Source of the DNA: Rickettsiales bacterium
Lineage (GTDB): Bacteria > Pseudomonadota > Alphaproteobacteria > Rickettsiales > UBA3002
Direction: 5' to 3'
DNA length: 17,417 bases
Assembly (NCBI GenBank): GCA_002725445.1
Contig: PBPD01000078.1
Location: 1-17,417, forward strand
The notes under the pieces are model-generated. The model was not told where the DNA came from. It worked only from the letters and a program-made list of their open reading frames with translations, and made no database searches. Position 1 is the first letter of the stretch. Each line of letters opens with the position of its first letter. A program made the translations under genes and the position numbers. Of the stretch, positions 1 through 6,558 are shown piece by piece.

Positions 1-1358
1 GTTATGGGTTTCATGGCACCTCGCATAAATATGTCATGCACCGTGTGGCAGAAGAGATGCAAACCAGTCCAGCAGATCTGCGCATCATTAGTTGTCACCT
101 CGGCAATGGAGCCAGCGTGTGTGCGATTGACCGTGGCATATCGGTGGATACCTCGATGGGTATGACCGCATTGGAAGGCCTGGTGATGGGAACACGCTCC
201 GGTGATGTTGACCCTGGCACCTTTGCCTTTTTGGAACGTGAAGCGGGGTTATCTTCTCGGCAGGTGGAAGATATCCTATATGATGATAGCGGCCTCAAAG
301 CCTTATCTGGCATTGGCAATGATATGCGCGATATCGAACAACAGGCCACGGCAGGAAATGCCAACGCCCAGCTGGCTATTCAGATTTATGCTTACCGTGT
401 GCGAAAATATATCGGTGCGTATGCCAATGCCATGGGCGGGTTTGATGTGCTGGCCTTTACCGGTGGCATCGGCGAAGGCTCGGCCTCAATGCGAGCACGT
501 ATCTGCCAGCGCATGGAGTATCTGGGTCTGTATTTTGATGAAGATAAAAATCGCGCTGTGAAGCTGGAAGGATTTGAAACACCGCAGCTACAGCAAGCCC
601 ATTCGCGTATTCGGGTGATGGTTACCCAAACCCGTGAGCAATGGATGATCGCCCAGGAAACGCTGCGTGTGCTAAACGATGTAAAGCAGCGACAGCCTCT
701 GCCGCCCATACCGGTGGCAGTATCGGCGCATCATGTGCATTTAACGCAAGCTGCGGTCGAGCAATTATTCGGCAAAGGCCATACACTCACAAAATATAAG
801 GAATTAACCCAACCGGGATTCTGGGCAGCAGAAGAGAAAGTGGATATCATTGGCCCGGATGGCGAAATACAGAATGTGCGGGTGCTGGGGCCATGCCGAG
901 AGCATAATCAGATTGAAATTGCCGAAACCGAAACCTTCAAGCTCGGCATTCATGCCGATATACGACTATCCGGCGATGTTAAAGATACGCCAACCGTTAC
1001 CTTGCGTGGCTCGGCGGGTAGTATCCAAACCGATGGGCTAATTGTCGCCAAGCGGCATATCCATATGAGCACTAAAGATGCCGAAACATACGGGTTGCAG
1101 CAAGGTGACGTGGTGGAAGTGGCCATTGATTCAGGCCAGCGTGATCTGGTTTTTCGGGATGTCGCTATCCGCGTCCATCCTGATTTTGTCACCGAAATGC
1201 ATATCGATACTGACGAAGCCAATGCCGCCCATATTGAACATGGCAGCAAAGGTGATTTGATACCAACCGAGTGTGAAGTAACGGTGAAGCGCTGTACATC
1301 GCACGCACCGCAAACCTGCTGCGATCAACAACATACCAAGGAGGTACATCATGGCTAA
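1..1358 (+). CDS. Acetate/propionate kinase fused to PduL-type phosphate acyltransferase (5' partial)
   Basis: The reading frame is open from base 3 at the left edge and begins in the acetokinase signature YGFHGTSHKYV, so the true start lies outside the window and the Met at 36 is internal. Acetate kinase motifs follow in order: MGTRSGDVDPG, SGIGNDMRDIE, FTGGIGEGSA, ending near EQWMIAQETLRVL (about 690). After a short proline-containing linker comes a complete PduL-type domain with both halves: VSAHHVHLT (720-746) and KRHIHMS (1050-1070), the histidine clusters that bind zinc in this family. PduL transfers an acyl group between CoA and phosphate; the kinase converts acyl phosphate plus ADP to carboxylate plus ATP, so one chain could carry both steps. 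The stop overlaps the next start by 8 bases. The last 20 or so residues are rich in Cys and His and have no known role. Domain calls are firm; the acyl chain length is not known. Confidence 0.9.
   Translation, partial: YGFHGTSHKYVMHRVAEEMQTSPADLRIISCHLGNGASVCAIDRGISVDTSMGMTALEGLVMGTRSGDVDPGTFAFLEREAGLSSRQVEDILYDDSGLKALSGIGNDMRDIEQQATAGNANAQLAIQIYAYRVRKYIGAYANAMGGFDVLAFTGGIGEGSASMRARICQRMEYLGLYFDEDKNRAVKLEGFETPQLQQAHSRIRVMVTQTREQWMIAQETLRVLNDVKQRQPLPPIPVAVSAHHVHLTQAAVEQLFGKGHTLTKYKELTQPGFWAAEEKVDIIGPDGEIQNVRVLGPCREHNQIEIAETETFKLGIHADIRLSGDVKDTPTVTLRGSAGSIQTDGLIVAKRHIHMSTKDAETYGLQQGDVVEVAIDSGQRDLVFRDVAIRVHPDFVTEMHIDTDEANAAHIEHGSKGDLIPTECEVTVKRCTSHAPQTCCDQQHTKEVHHG
1338..1344 (+). promoter_or_regulatory. 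Ribosome binding site inside the end of the kinase-PduL gene
   Basis: AAGGAGG lies 6 bases before the ATG at 1351, within the last codons of the upstream gene. This is a near-perfect Shine-Dalgarno sequence and supports that ATG and translational coupling of the DUF3141 remnant to the fusion gene. Confidence 0.7.
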
Positions 1359-2114
1359 AGCCGCAACCAAGCCGAAAATGGCACCCAAAACGAAAGCAAC
1401 CAAATCACCATCCATCAAGTTGGCAGAGGCGGCAAACACAGAGGAAGTGGCAGAGGAAACCCCATCGCCACTGAGCTGGATGTTTGATGCATGGAATTAT
1501 CAGATAGATAGCTGGCAGCGTTCGGTATTGTTTTTAGATACGCTGCGCCAGCGTGCCGATAATATGATTGAGCATGAAGAAAATGGCATGCCGCCACTTT
1601 TGGATTTTAAATATGAAATGGTGCTCGATGCCCGAACTTTTGACAGCCCGGCTAATTACGCGCTGCTGAAAATCACCGAGATTGAGGATGTGTGTTTAAA
1701 AGATTGCTTTGATCCGGAAAAGCCACCGGTAATCATTGTTGATCCCAGAGCCGGACATGGCCCTGGCATTGGTGGTTTTAAGCGTGATTCGGAAGTGGGG
1801 ATTGCCATGCATGAAGGCTACAGGCATTTGCCAACCCGCTCACCGCTGATATGCTCAAAAACACGCACCCGATGCGCCTGAGTCGGAAAATGTTTTCCAA
1901 ACAGCTCAATCCATGGATGTGGCATACGGCATGGCTGGCAAAATTGGTCGAGGATCAGCGCATCGATAAAGCCAACACCACGCCCGAAGGCACGCTCTAT
2001 GAAGCCGAGCAAACGGCCAGCCAGCAAATTGCCAAAGCGTTGCATGATATGAGTGATGCGCGGGATAAGGCCATGCATGGTTTGTTTTCTCAGCTATATG
2101 GGGGAACTAGATAA
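1351..2114 (+). pseudogene. DUF3141 (PHA-synthase-like) gene with a large internal deletion and frame change
   Basis: The first frame (1351 to about 1815) encodes the N-terminal part of a DUF3141 protein: SWQRSVLFLDTLRQRADN, then VIIVDPRAGHGPGIGGFK and VGIAMHEG, all matching the family. After about 1815-1822 the frame gives unrelated residues and stops at 1881. A second frame, recognisable from about 1821 (FANPLTADMLKNTHPMRL) to the stop at 2114, matches the family's C-terminal part (HPMRLSRKMFSKQLNPWMW, then DARDKAMHGLFSQLYG). Family members are usually several hundred residues longer; the middle with the alpha/beta-hydrolase nucleophile region is absent, and the normal tail after QLYG is also missing. 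The gene sits where family members often occur, next to acetate kinase and a phosphate acyltransferase. It is most likely a dead remnant; an assembly collapse is the alternative. The Ala/Lys/Pro-rich first 30 residues resemble the leader seen in phasin-like or PHA proteins, but that is inference. Confidence 0.8.
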
Positions 2115-2116
2115 CC

Positions 2117-2599
2117 ATGGAAATGAATGAAAATATACCAGAAGCCATTATCATCAGTATTGCCTTGGTGCTGATCACCACGGCGATTTTTTATGAAATA
2201 TTATGCATTGTATTGAAAGTCGTAGCCAAACGTAATTTGCGCACGCGGCCACTGATGTTTTTTCTGGTGGTCGCCATCTTCTCGGCCCACACAATTGCTG
2301 TTTGGATATACGGCTTTGTCTATTGGGAGTTGGTGCATTCGTTTGGCTTTGAGCCATTAAGCGGCATCGCCCATGATAATTTCTTTGGCTATATTTACTT
2401 CTCCGCCGCCACATATTCTTCGCTGGGGATTGGCGATGTCTTCCCACATGGAGCTATGCAATTTATCACCGGCGTGCAGGTATTAAATGGATTGATGCTA
2501 ATTGGCTGGTCAGTGATGTTTACCTATTTTGCCGTTCAGAAACTATGGGATATTCATGTGATAAAAGCACTCGATTCCGATGCGATAAAGGAATTGTGA
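2117..2599 (+). CDS. Small ion-channel (Ion_trans_2 / two-TM potassium channel family) protein
   Basis: This is a 160-residue membrane protein. Hydrophobic segments lie near residues 9-35, 46-70 and 115-142, and a pore-like segment SAATYSSLGIGDVFP lies at about 96-110, between the last two. This arrangement matches the Ion_trans_2 pore module. The selectivity-filter position reads S-L-G-I-G-D where classical potassium channels have T-V-G-Y-G-D, so ion selectivity cannot be assumed. No cytoplasmic RCK/TrkA-N domain follows. The ATG at 2117 starts 2 bases after the stop of the DUF3141 remnant and follows a GGGGGAA stretch. A second ATG lies two codons later. Family assignment is good; substrate is uncertain. 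Confidence 0.75.
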   Translation: MEMNENIPEAIIISIALVLITTAIFYEILCIVLKVVAKRNLRTRPLMFFLVVAIFSAHTIAVWIYGFVYWELVHSFGFEPLSGIAHDNFFGYIYFSAATYSSLGIGDVFPHGAMQFITGVQVLNGLMLIGWSVMFTYFAVQKLWDIHVIKALDSDAIKEL

Positions 2600-2602
2600 T
2601 GC

Positions 2603-3484
2603 ATGACAAAAATTTTACCTATTATCCTGGTGATGTTTTTGTGGTCTGCGTGCTACCCGCTGATTACGGTGGGCATTGATTATGCACCGCATCTGACCTT
2701 TGCTGCCATGAGAGCCAGTCTTGCCGGTATGGTGCTACTCATTGCCGCCAAGGCACTCGGCCATGCAATGCCACATGGCAGGCAAATCTGGATTAAGCTC
2801 TCGTCCATTGGTCTGGGAGCTACCACGCTTGGCTTTTTTGGCATGTTCCATGCGGCGGAATATGTCTCCCCCGGCATTGCCACCGTGATTAACAACACCC
2901 AGCCTTTGATGGCCGCAGTGCTGGCACATATGTTTTTGCGCGAGTATCTGACATCACCAGCTAGATGGGGTTTAATCATCGGCTTTTTAGGCATTGTCAC
3001 CATCGCCATGCCGGAATTGTCCATCAGCGGCACAGCAAACGGCTATCTACTCGGCATGGCCTATATCATACTGGCCGCTTTCGGGGTCACTGTCAGCAAT
3101 GTGTTAATCAGAGGTATGGCTGGAACCATGAGCGGGTTAAGCGCCATGGGTTGGCAGCTTACCCTCGGCAGTATTCCGCTATGGTCAATGGCGTTTTTAT
3201 GGGAAGATCAAAGCCAGGTACAGTGGACAGGCACGTTTTTATTCTCGCTTTTGGGCCTGGCTATATTTGGCACCGCCTTTGTGTATTGGCTGTGGTTTAG
3301 GGTGCTGGAGCGCACGCCGCTCACCCGTGCCAATGTCTTTACCTTTTTGGTGCCTATTTTTGGCCTGAGCATGGGGATGATGTTTTTTGGAGAGTCACTC
3401 ACCGGCTGGACAGCCGCAGGTGCGGCATTGACTCTGTTTGGGATTTATCAGGTGAATCGAGAGCTAAAAATTAAAGCGGCTTAA
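2603..3484 (+). CDS. EamA-family (drug/metabolite transporter) permease
   Basis: A 293-residue, very hydrophobic protein of the usual length for the 10-helix DMT superfamily, with two EamA halves (roughly residues 3-135 and 148-287). Typical family pieces are the first half's FAAMRASLAGMVLL and AAEYVSPGIATVINNTQPLMAA, and the second half's LERTPLTRANVFTFLVPIFG followed by FGESLTGWTAAGAALTLFGI. Such proteins usually export amino acids or other metabolites across the inner membrane; the substrate cannot be read from sequence. The ATG at 2603 follows the channel gene's stop by 3 bases, and AAAGGAA lies about 10 bases before it, so it is probably cotranscribed with the genes upstream. Nothing looks broken. 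Confidence 0.88.
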   Translation: MTKILPIILVMFLWSACYPLITVGIDYAPHLTFAAMRASLAGMVLLIAAKALGHAMPHGRQIWIKLSSIGLGATTLGFFGMFHAAEYVSPGIATVINNTQPLMAAVLAHMFLREYLTSPARWGLIIGFLGIVTIAMPELSISGTANGYLLGMAYIILAAFGVTVSNVLIRGMAGTMSGLSAMGWQLTLGSIPLWSMAFLWEDQSQVQWTGTFLFSLLGLAIFGTAFVYWLWFRVLERTPLTRANVFTFLVPIFGLSMGMMFFGESLTGWTAAGAALTLFGIYQVNRELKIKAA

Positions 3485-3497
3485 TGACTAACTGCGT

Positions 3498-3565
3498 TGT
3501 TAAAGACAAGAATATTTGAAGTTTTAACACTATGGTCTATTCTGGGAGTGGGCATCATTTTAACA
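3498..3565. repeat. Three TGTTAAA elements upstream of the symporter gene
   Basis: TGTTAAA occurs at 3498-3504 and its complement TTTAACA at 3523-3529, forming a 7-base inverted repeat with an 18-base gap. TTTTAACA appears again at 3558-3565, a direct repeat of 3522-3529. The elements flank the putative promoter and could be operator sites or merely AT-rich chance matches. No regulator gene is nearby. Confidence 0.3.
3516..3543 (+). promoter_or_regulatory. Putative sigma-70-type promoter for the symporter
   Basis: TTGAAG (3516-3521) and TATTCT (3538-3543) are separated by 16 bases, in the only sizeable gap on the left side of the window (3485-3584). The -35 box lies between the two arms of the TGTTAAA inverted repeat. 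It is a by-eye match only. Confidence 0.35.
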
Positions 3566-3584
3566 AATAAAATAAGGCGTTACC

Positions 3585-4814
3585 TTGGAACTATCACGCT
3601 CACTCATTAATCTTCACTCAAGCCTGACTGGTCTGGTAAGGGGCAAGCTGTGGCTACAGGTAATTATCGCCATGATTTTAGGCGTGGGCTTTGGTGTTCT
3701 GATCGGCCCCACCATGCAGCTGGTGGATAATGATACTTCGGAATTAATCGCCGGATGGGTGGCGCTGCCGGGAAAGATATTCCTTCTAGCCATCCAATTC
3801 ATTGTGATTCCTCTGATTGTCGCCTCAGTTATTCGAGGTATTGCAGCAGGTGAATCAAGCGAGGATATCGGCAGGCTCGGTATTTTTACCATATTGTTTT
3901 TTCTCGCTACCACTGCCATTGCCGTGGCGATAGGTATAGGAGCGGCCATGATTATCCAGCCCGGAGCCTATATTGACAGCTCATTGCTCCAACATATTGT
4001 GGCCTCAGAAGGTATTCCCGAAACCAGTGGTGCTATCCCGGCGAGCATGCCATCCCTAAAAGAATTCCCCGAATTACTGACAGGACTATTTCCCAAAGAC
4101 CCACTTGCCACTTTTGTAAGTGGCAACATGCTGCAAACGGTTATTAGTGCCGTTATTATAGGCATTGCGTTAGTGGCTATGCCGATTAACCAGCGTAAAC
4201 CCATTCTTGATCTGCTCGGTTCTATCCAATCCGTTTGCATGGTGATCGTGAGCTGGGTGCTTAAATTCGTGCCTTATGCCGTATTCGGCTTGCTGGCCAA
4301 CATCAGCGCCAGAGTAGGAATTTCCACCTTGCTGGCCACCGCAGTGTATGTTGCCACCGTGCTGATCGGTCTGGCTATTTTATTGGGTGTGTATCTTCTG
4401 ATTATTGCCATTATCGGGCGCATGAATCCGCTCAAATTCTTGAAGTCATCCAGAGAAGTCATGTTGTTGGCACTGTCCACTTCCAGCTCAGCTGCCGTGA
4501 TGCCCTTAACACTCAGCACTACAGAGGAAAAGCTGGGTGTGCGCTCAGGCATTTCCCGCTTTGTCATTCCGCTTGGCACTACCATTAATATGGGTGGTAC
4601 TGCGCTTTATCAGGGTGTTGCAACACTCTTTCTGGCTCAGGTGTTTCAGGTGGATATCGGGATATCCGGCATGATTCTGGTGGTGGTTATGGCAACGGGC
4701 GCGTCCATCGGTTCTCCCGGCACACCCGGAGTCGGCATTGTTATTTTAGCTACCATTTTAGAGAGTGTGGGCATAAGTTTCCAGATTATTGCCATCATAA
4801 ATCGCGGAGCATAA
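3585..4814 (+). pseudogene. Dicarboxylate/amino acid:cation symporter (DAACS), C-terminus lost
   Basis: The protein matches the sodium/proton:dicarboxylate or glutamate symporter family (SDF, GltP/DctA type) from the N-terminus through TM7 and hairpin 2. Landmarks are STSSSAAVMPLTL (hairpin 1 serine-rich tip), PLGTTINMGGTALYQ (TM7, NMxGT type) and GASIGSPGTPGVGIVILATI (hairpin 2). Family likeness ends at ILESVGI, about base 4775; the final residues SFQIIAIINRGA come from the antisense of the neighbouring tail gene. Missing is TM8, which in this family carries the Asp, Arg, Thr and Asn that bind substrate and cation, plus the tail, about 50-60 residues. The protein is therefore probably inactive. 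The TTG at 3585 is used as start, with AAGGCG about 7 bases upstream; an exact start is uncertain. The preceding promoter-like sequence suggests it was an independent unit. Confidence 0.8.
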
Positions 4815-5363
4815 AACAGCATCGCTATTGCCATTATTGAAGATTCCACCACCACGATAAGCAGTCGTTCGCAGCACATCAGGTGTGTCTCGTGTTTGCC
4901 GAATTGCAAAGGCAGAACTGGCACTCGTAGCACTGCCAAATGCCAGCGCAGCATTAAGTGCGCTTTCGGGTGTTGGATCAGCCTTTGAAACATCTGCCTT
5001 TAGCACCACAAATATGGAATAATAATCACCAAGTTTAATCGGATGCGTAAAATTCAGAACACGGCTTTTCCCATCACTATAAAGAGCAGGTTTGTTGTTA
5101 ATACCGTTTCTAATATAGACTGGCTGCTGTGTTATATCTGATTGTAACGCGTGATTTTCAAAGCCGCTTTTATCCTGCCACTGGCTGACATTATTCGACT
5201 TGTCTAGCAGAAGTGAAGTCACATCGCTCGCATCAAACCAAACCTTAACGCCAGCAACACCGCATGGGTTGGGGTCACCTAGAACATCCAGCGAAAGTAT
5301 TTGCCGGAACTCCTGCGCCATCGGGTCATCGAAGCCATTTTGATATCCATATGCGTTTCTCAT
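4758..5363 (-). pseudogene. Phage-tail-type lectin-like (LamG/concanavalin-fold) protein, 3' truncated
   Basis: Read on the minus strand from ATG at 5363 (MRNAYGYQNG; a TTG six codons further upstream is also in frame but overlaps the previous gene). Residues about 42-70 show VKVWFDASDVTSLLLD, VSQWQDKSG and NHALQ, the pattern of lectin-like domains found on tail fibres and other surface proteins (WxDASD..., W-DKSG-..HA-Q). The sequence reads naturally to SAIYDGNNLETY (about base 4775) and then runs antisense into the symporter's 3' end, stopping at 4758. Such a domain normally continues for tens of residues more, so the gene has lost its end at the same joint that cut the symporter. It follows the DUF2793 gene by 5 bases in the same direction, as in tail operons. 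Its ligand is unknown; a role in receptor or glycan binding is inference. Confidence 0.65.
4768..4785. other. Recombination joint between symporter and tail-gene sequence
   Basis: Plus-strand symporter homology stops at about 4775 (VGI) and minus-strand tail-gene homology stops at about the same point (ETY). The two genes are convergent and both lose their 3' ends here, so this looks like one end of the inserted or deleted segment. I see no target-site duplication or transposase. Confidence 0.6.
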
Positions 5364-5368
5364 GACGG

Positions 5369-6073
5369 CTACCAATTCCAAGGGCCGCGTGGCTGCAGAT
5401 ATTGCATGGTGGTGCGGATCACCCCACCGGTGAAATTGCTGCCATTGGCGGTCAGGCGCACTGCCGTATCTGAATAAAATGCGGTCGGGCCGATGATTCC
5501 GATATTGGTAGAATCTTGGCCTATACCGATAGAGCCGCCGAACTTGCTGGTTTCACCGGCAATGCCAACATCAAATGAAGTAGCGCCGGTCACAGCAGTT
5601 AGCACACGTACATTCACGGTAAGAAGGATAGATCGGTTAGGAATAGTGATAGTGGTATCCTTAAATGCACCGGAATCCACCGTGACATCTTCCTGCTGGT
5701 GGCCAACCCGCAGATATTCTCCGGTGTCTTTCATGATTAGGCCAAATGGCACCCAGCCAGAGCCGTCATAAGCATATCTGCTGTCAGAGGCTTCAACAAA
5801 CGCATCCATCCATTTGAATGGTGTATAAAACACCCAGCCACCAGTGAGATACTGTGCCAGGTTATCTTCCTCGCCAGCAAAATCACCAGTGGCACTTGCA
5901 CCCACAATATACAGATCACCCTCTGTTGGGCTGCCTGGCGGTGCGCTGGCAATATCTGCCACCACCGGTGTTACAAAAGCATCTAGGCGATTCAGCCCGT
6001 CATTATGCGTCACTTCTTTTTGAGCCTGCGCTGTGACAATATATGGTAATTGCAATCTTCCTGTGCTACTCAT
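5369..6073 (-). CDS. DUF2793 family phage/GTA tail-associated protein
   Basis: Read from ATG at 6073, preceded by GGAG with a 5-base gap; a GTG two codons upstream is possible but less likely. The 234-residue protein begins with the DUF2793 hallmark LQLPYIVTAQAQKEVTHNDG, then LNRLDAFV and EGDLYIVGASATGDFAG, which define this family (about residues 7-95). The rest (about 105-234) is beta-rich, with repeated T/G/S stretches such as DTTITIPNRSILLTVNVRV, and ends GPWNW. DUF2793 proteins occur in alphaproteobacterial prophages and in gene-transfer-agent clusters, close to the host-specificity gene, which agrees with the gp15-like remnant next door. The role is probably in the tail tip or fibre; this is inferred from position, not shown. 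It appears intact. Confidence 0.75.
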   Translation of the reverse strand: MSSTGRLQLPYIVTAQAQKEVTHNDGLNRLDAFVTPVVADIASAPPGSPTEGDLYIVGASATGDFAGEEDNLAQYLTGGWVFYTPFKWMDAFVEASDSRYAYDGSGWVPFGLIMKDTGEYLRVGHQQEDVTVDSGAFKDTTITIPNRSILLTVNVRVLTAVTGATSFDVGIAGETSKFGGSIGIGQDSTNIGIIGPTAFYSDTAVRLTANGSNFTGGVIRTTMQYLQPRGPWNW

Positions 6074-6093
6074 AATCACTCCATGAGGTTGAT

Positions 6094-6231
6094 ATGTTTA
6101 ATAAAATTATGATGATCTCGGTTATGGGCATACTGCTGCTATCTGCCGCAACTGCCACAGCACACCCTGGGCGCACTAACTCAGAAGGTTGTCACAATGA
6201 CCGTAAAAACGGCACTTATCACTGCCACTAA
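6094..6231 (+). CDS. Small secreted YHYH-type Cys/His protein (45 aa)
   Basis: ATG at 6094 is preceded by GAGG with a 5-base gap. The protein has a clear signal peptide (MFNKIMMISV then GILLLSAATATA, cleavage likely before HPGRT) and a mature part of about 22 residues: HPGRTNSEGCHNDRKNGTYH followed by CH. The pattern H-x-G-R-T-x-S-x-G-C-H-x(2)-R-K-x-G-x-Y-H-C-H is that of small periplasmic YHYH-type proteins, in which the Cys and His residues could bind a metal. It lies on the opposite strand between two minus-strand tail genes. Its start is 20 bases from the divergent DUF2793 start and its stop codon overlaps the stop of the gp15-like fragment by 2 bases. It is short, but signal peptide, Shine-Dalgarno site and family pattern agree. 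Confidence 0.65.
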   Translation: MFNKIMMISVMGILLLSAATATAHPGRTNSEGCHNDRKNGTYHCH

Positions 6232-6503
6232 ATGGTAGCCTCGGCTGCATAGCCACGGCCTACCACCGCAGAGAGTTGATAGATTTTTACATCTAAACTG
6301 CTTTGCGCCGATCCAAAATCCGTGGTTTGCTCTGCTGCCGTGTAACTGGCTGTAGGGCTGATGACTTCAATGGTTCGCACCACATTACCACCATCAAGGA
6401 TATCCACTTCGTAAAGCTCGGATTCTTCACCCAGCGGAATGCCAACACCATCACGCCATTCGCTATCCACGCGGGAACGGCGAATCCAGTTGATAGTGAG
6501 GTT
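6228..6503 (-). pseudogene. C-terminal fragment of a GTA gp15-like / phage host-specificity tail protein
   Basis: The minus-strand frame reads LNLTINWIRRSRVDSEWRDG, then VGIPLGEESELYEVDILDGG and YTAAEQTTDFG, ending in VYQLSA-type sequence KIYQLSAVVGRGYAAEATI. This is the C-terminal end of the large baseplate-hub/host-specificity protein of RcGTA gp15 type (a TIM-barrel-containing tail protein normally more than 1000 residues long). Only about 90 residues remain. The frame extends to a stop at 6573-6575, but residues beyond about 6500 do not resemble the family and instead coincide with the start of another gene in a different frame. The GTG at 6470 is therefore not a real start. The order gp15 then DUF2793 is the order known from GTA and related prophage tail modules. 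Confidence 0.7.
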
Positions 6504-6556
6504 AAGCTCCGCCTCAATTTCTTGAGGTCGCGTTGTATGGTAATATCGAAGGTCAT
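6500..6556 (-). pseudogene. First codons of an unidentified gene, cut by the joint with the gp15-like fragment
   Basis: An ATG at 6556 lies 2 bases after the TAA of the DUF2326 frame and begins MTFDITIQRDLKKLRRSL, a lysine/arginine-rich amphipathic start of the kind seen in small phage morphogenesis genes. From about 6500 the DNA matches the gp15-like C-terminus in a different frame, so only about 18 codons of this gene remain in place. The frame stays open to 6293 but that part is antisense-independent noise from gp15. No firm family call is possible. Confidence 0.35.
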
Positions 6557-6558
6557 GA

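Noticed and set aside
1851..2114. An independent 87-residue gene
   Set aside because: It is the C-terminal part of the DUF3141 family and homology continues upstream of its first Met, so it is a piece of the broken gene.
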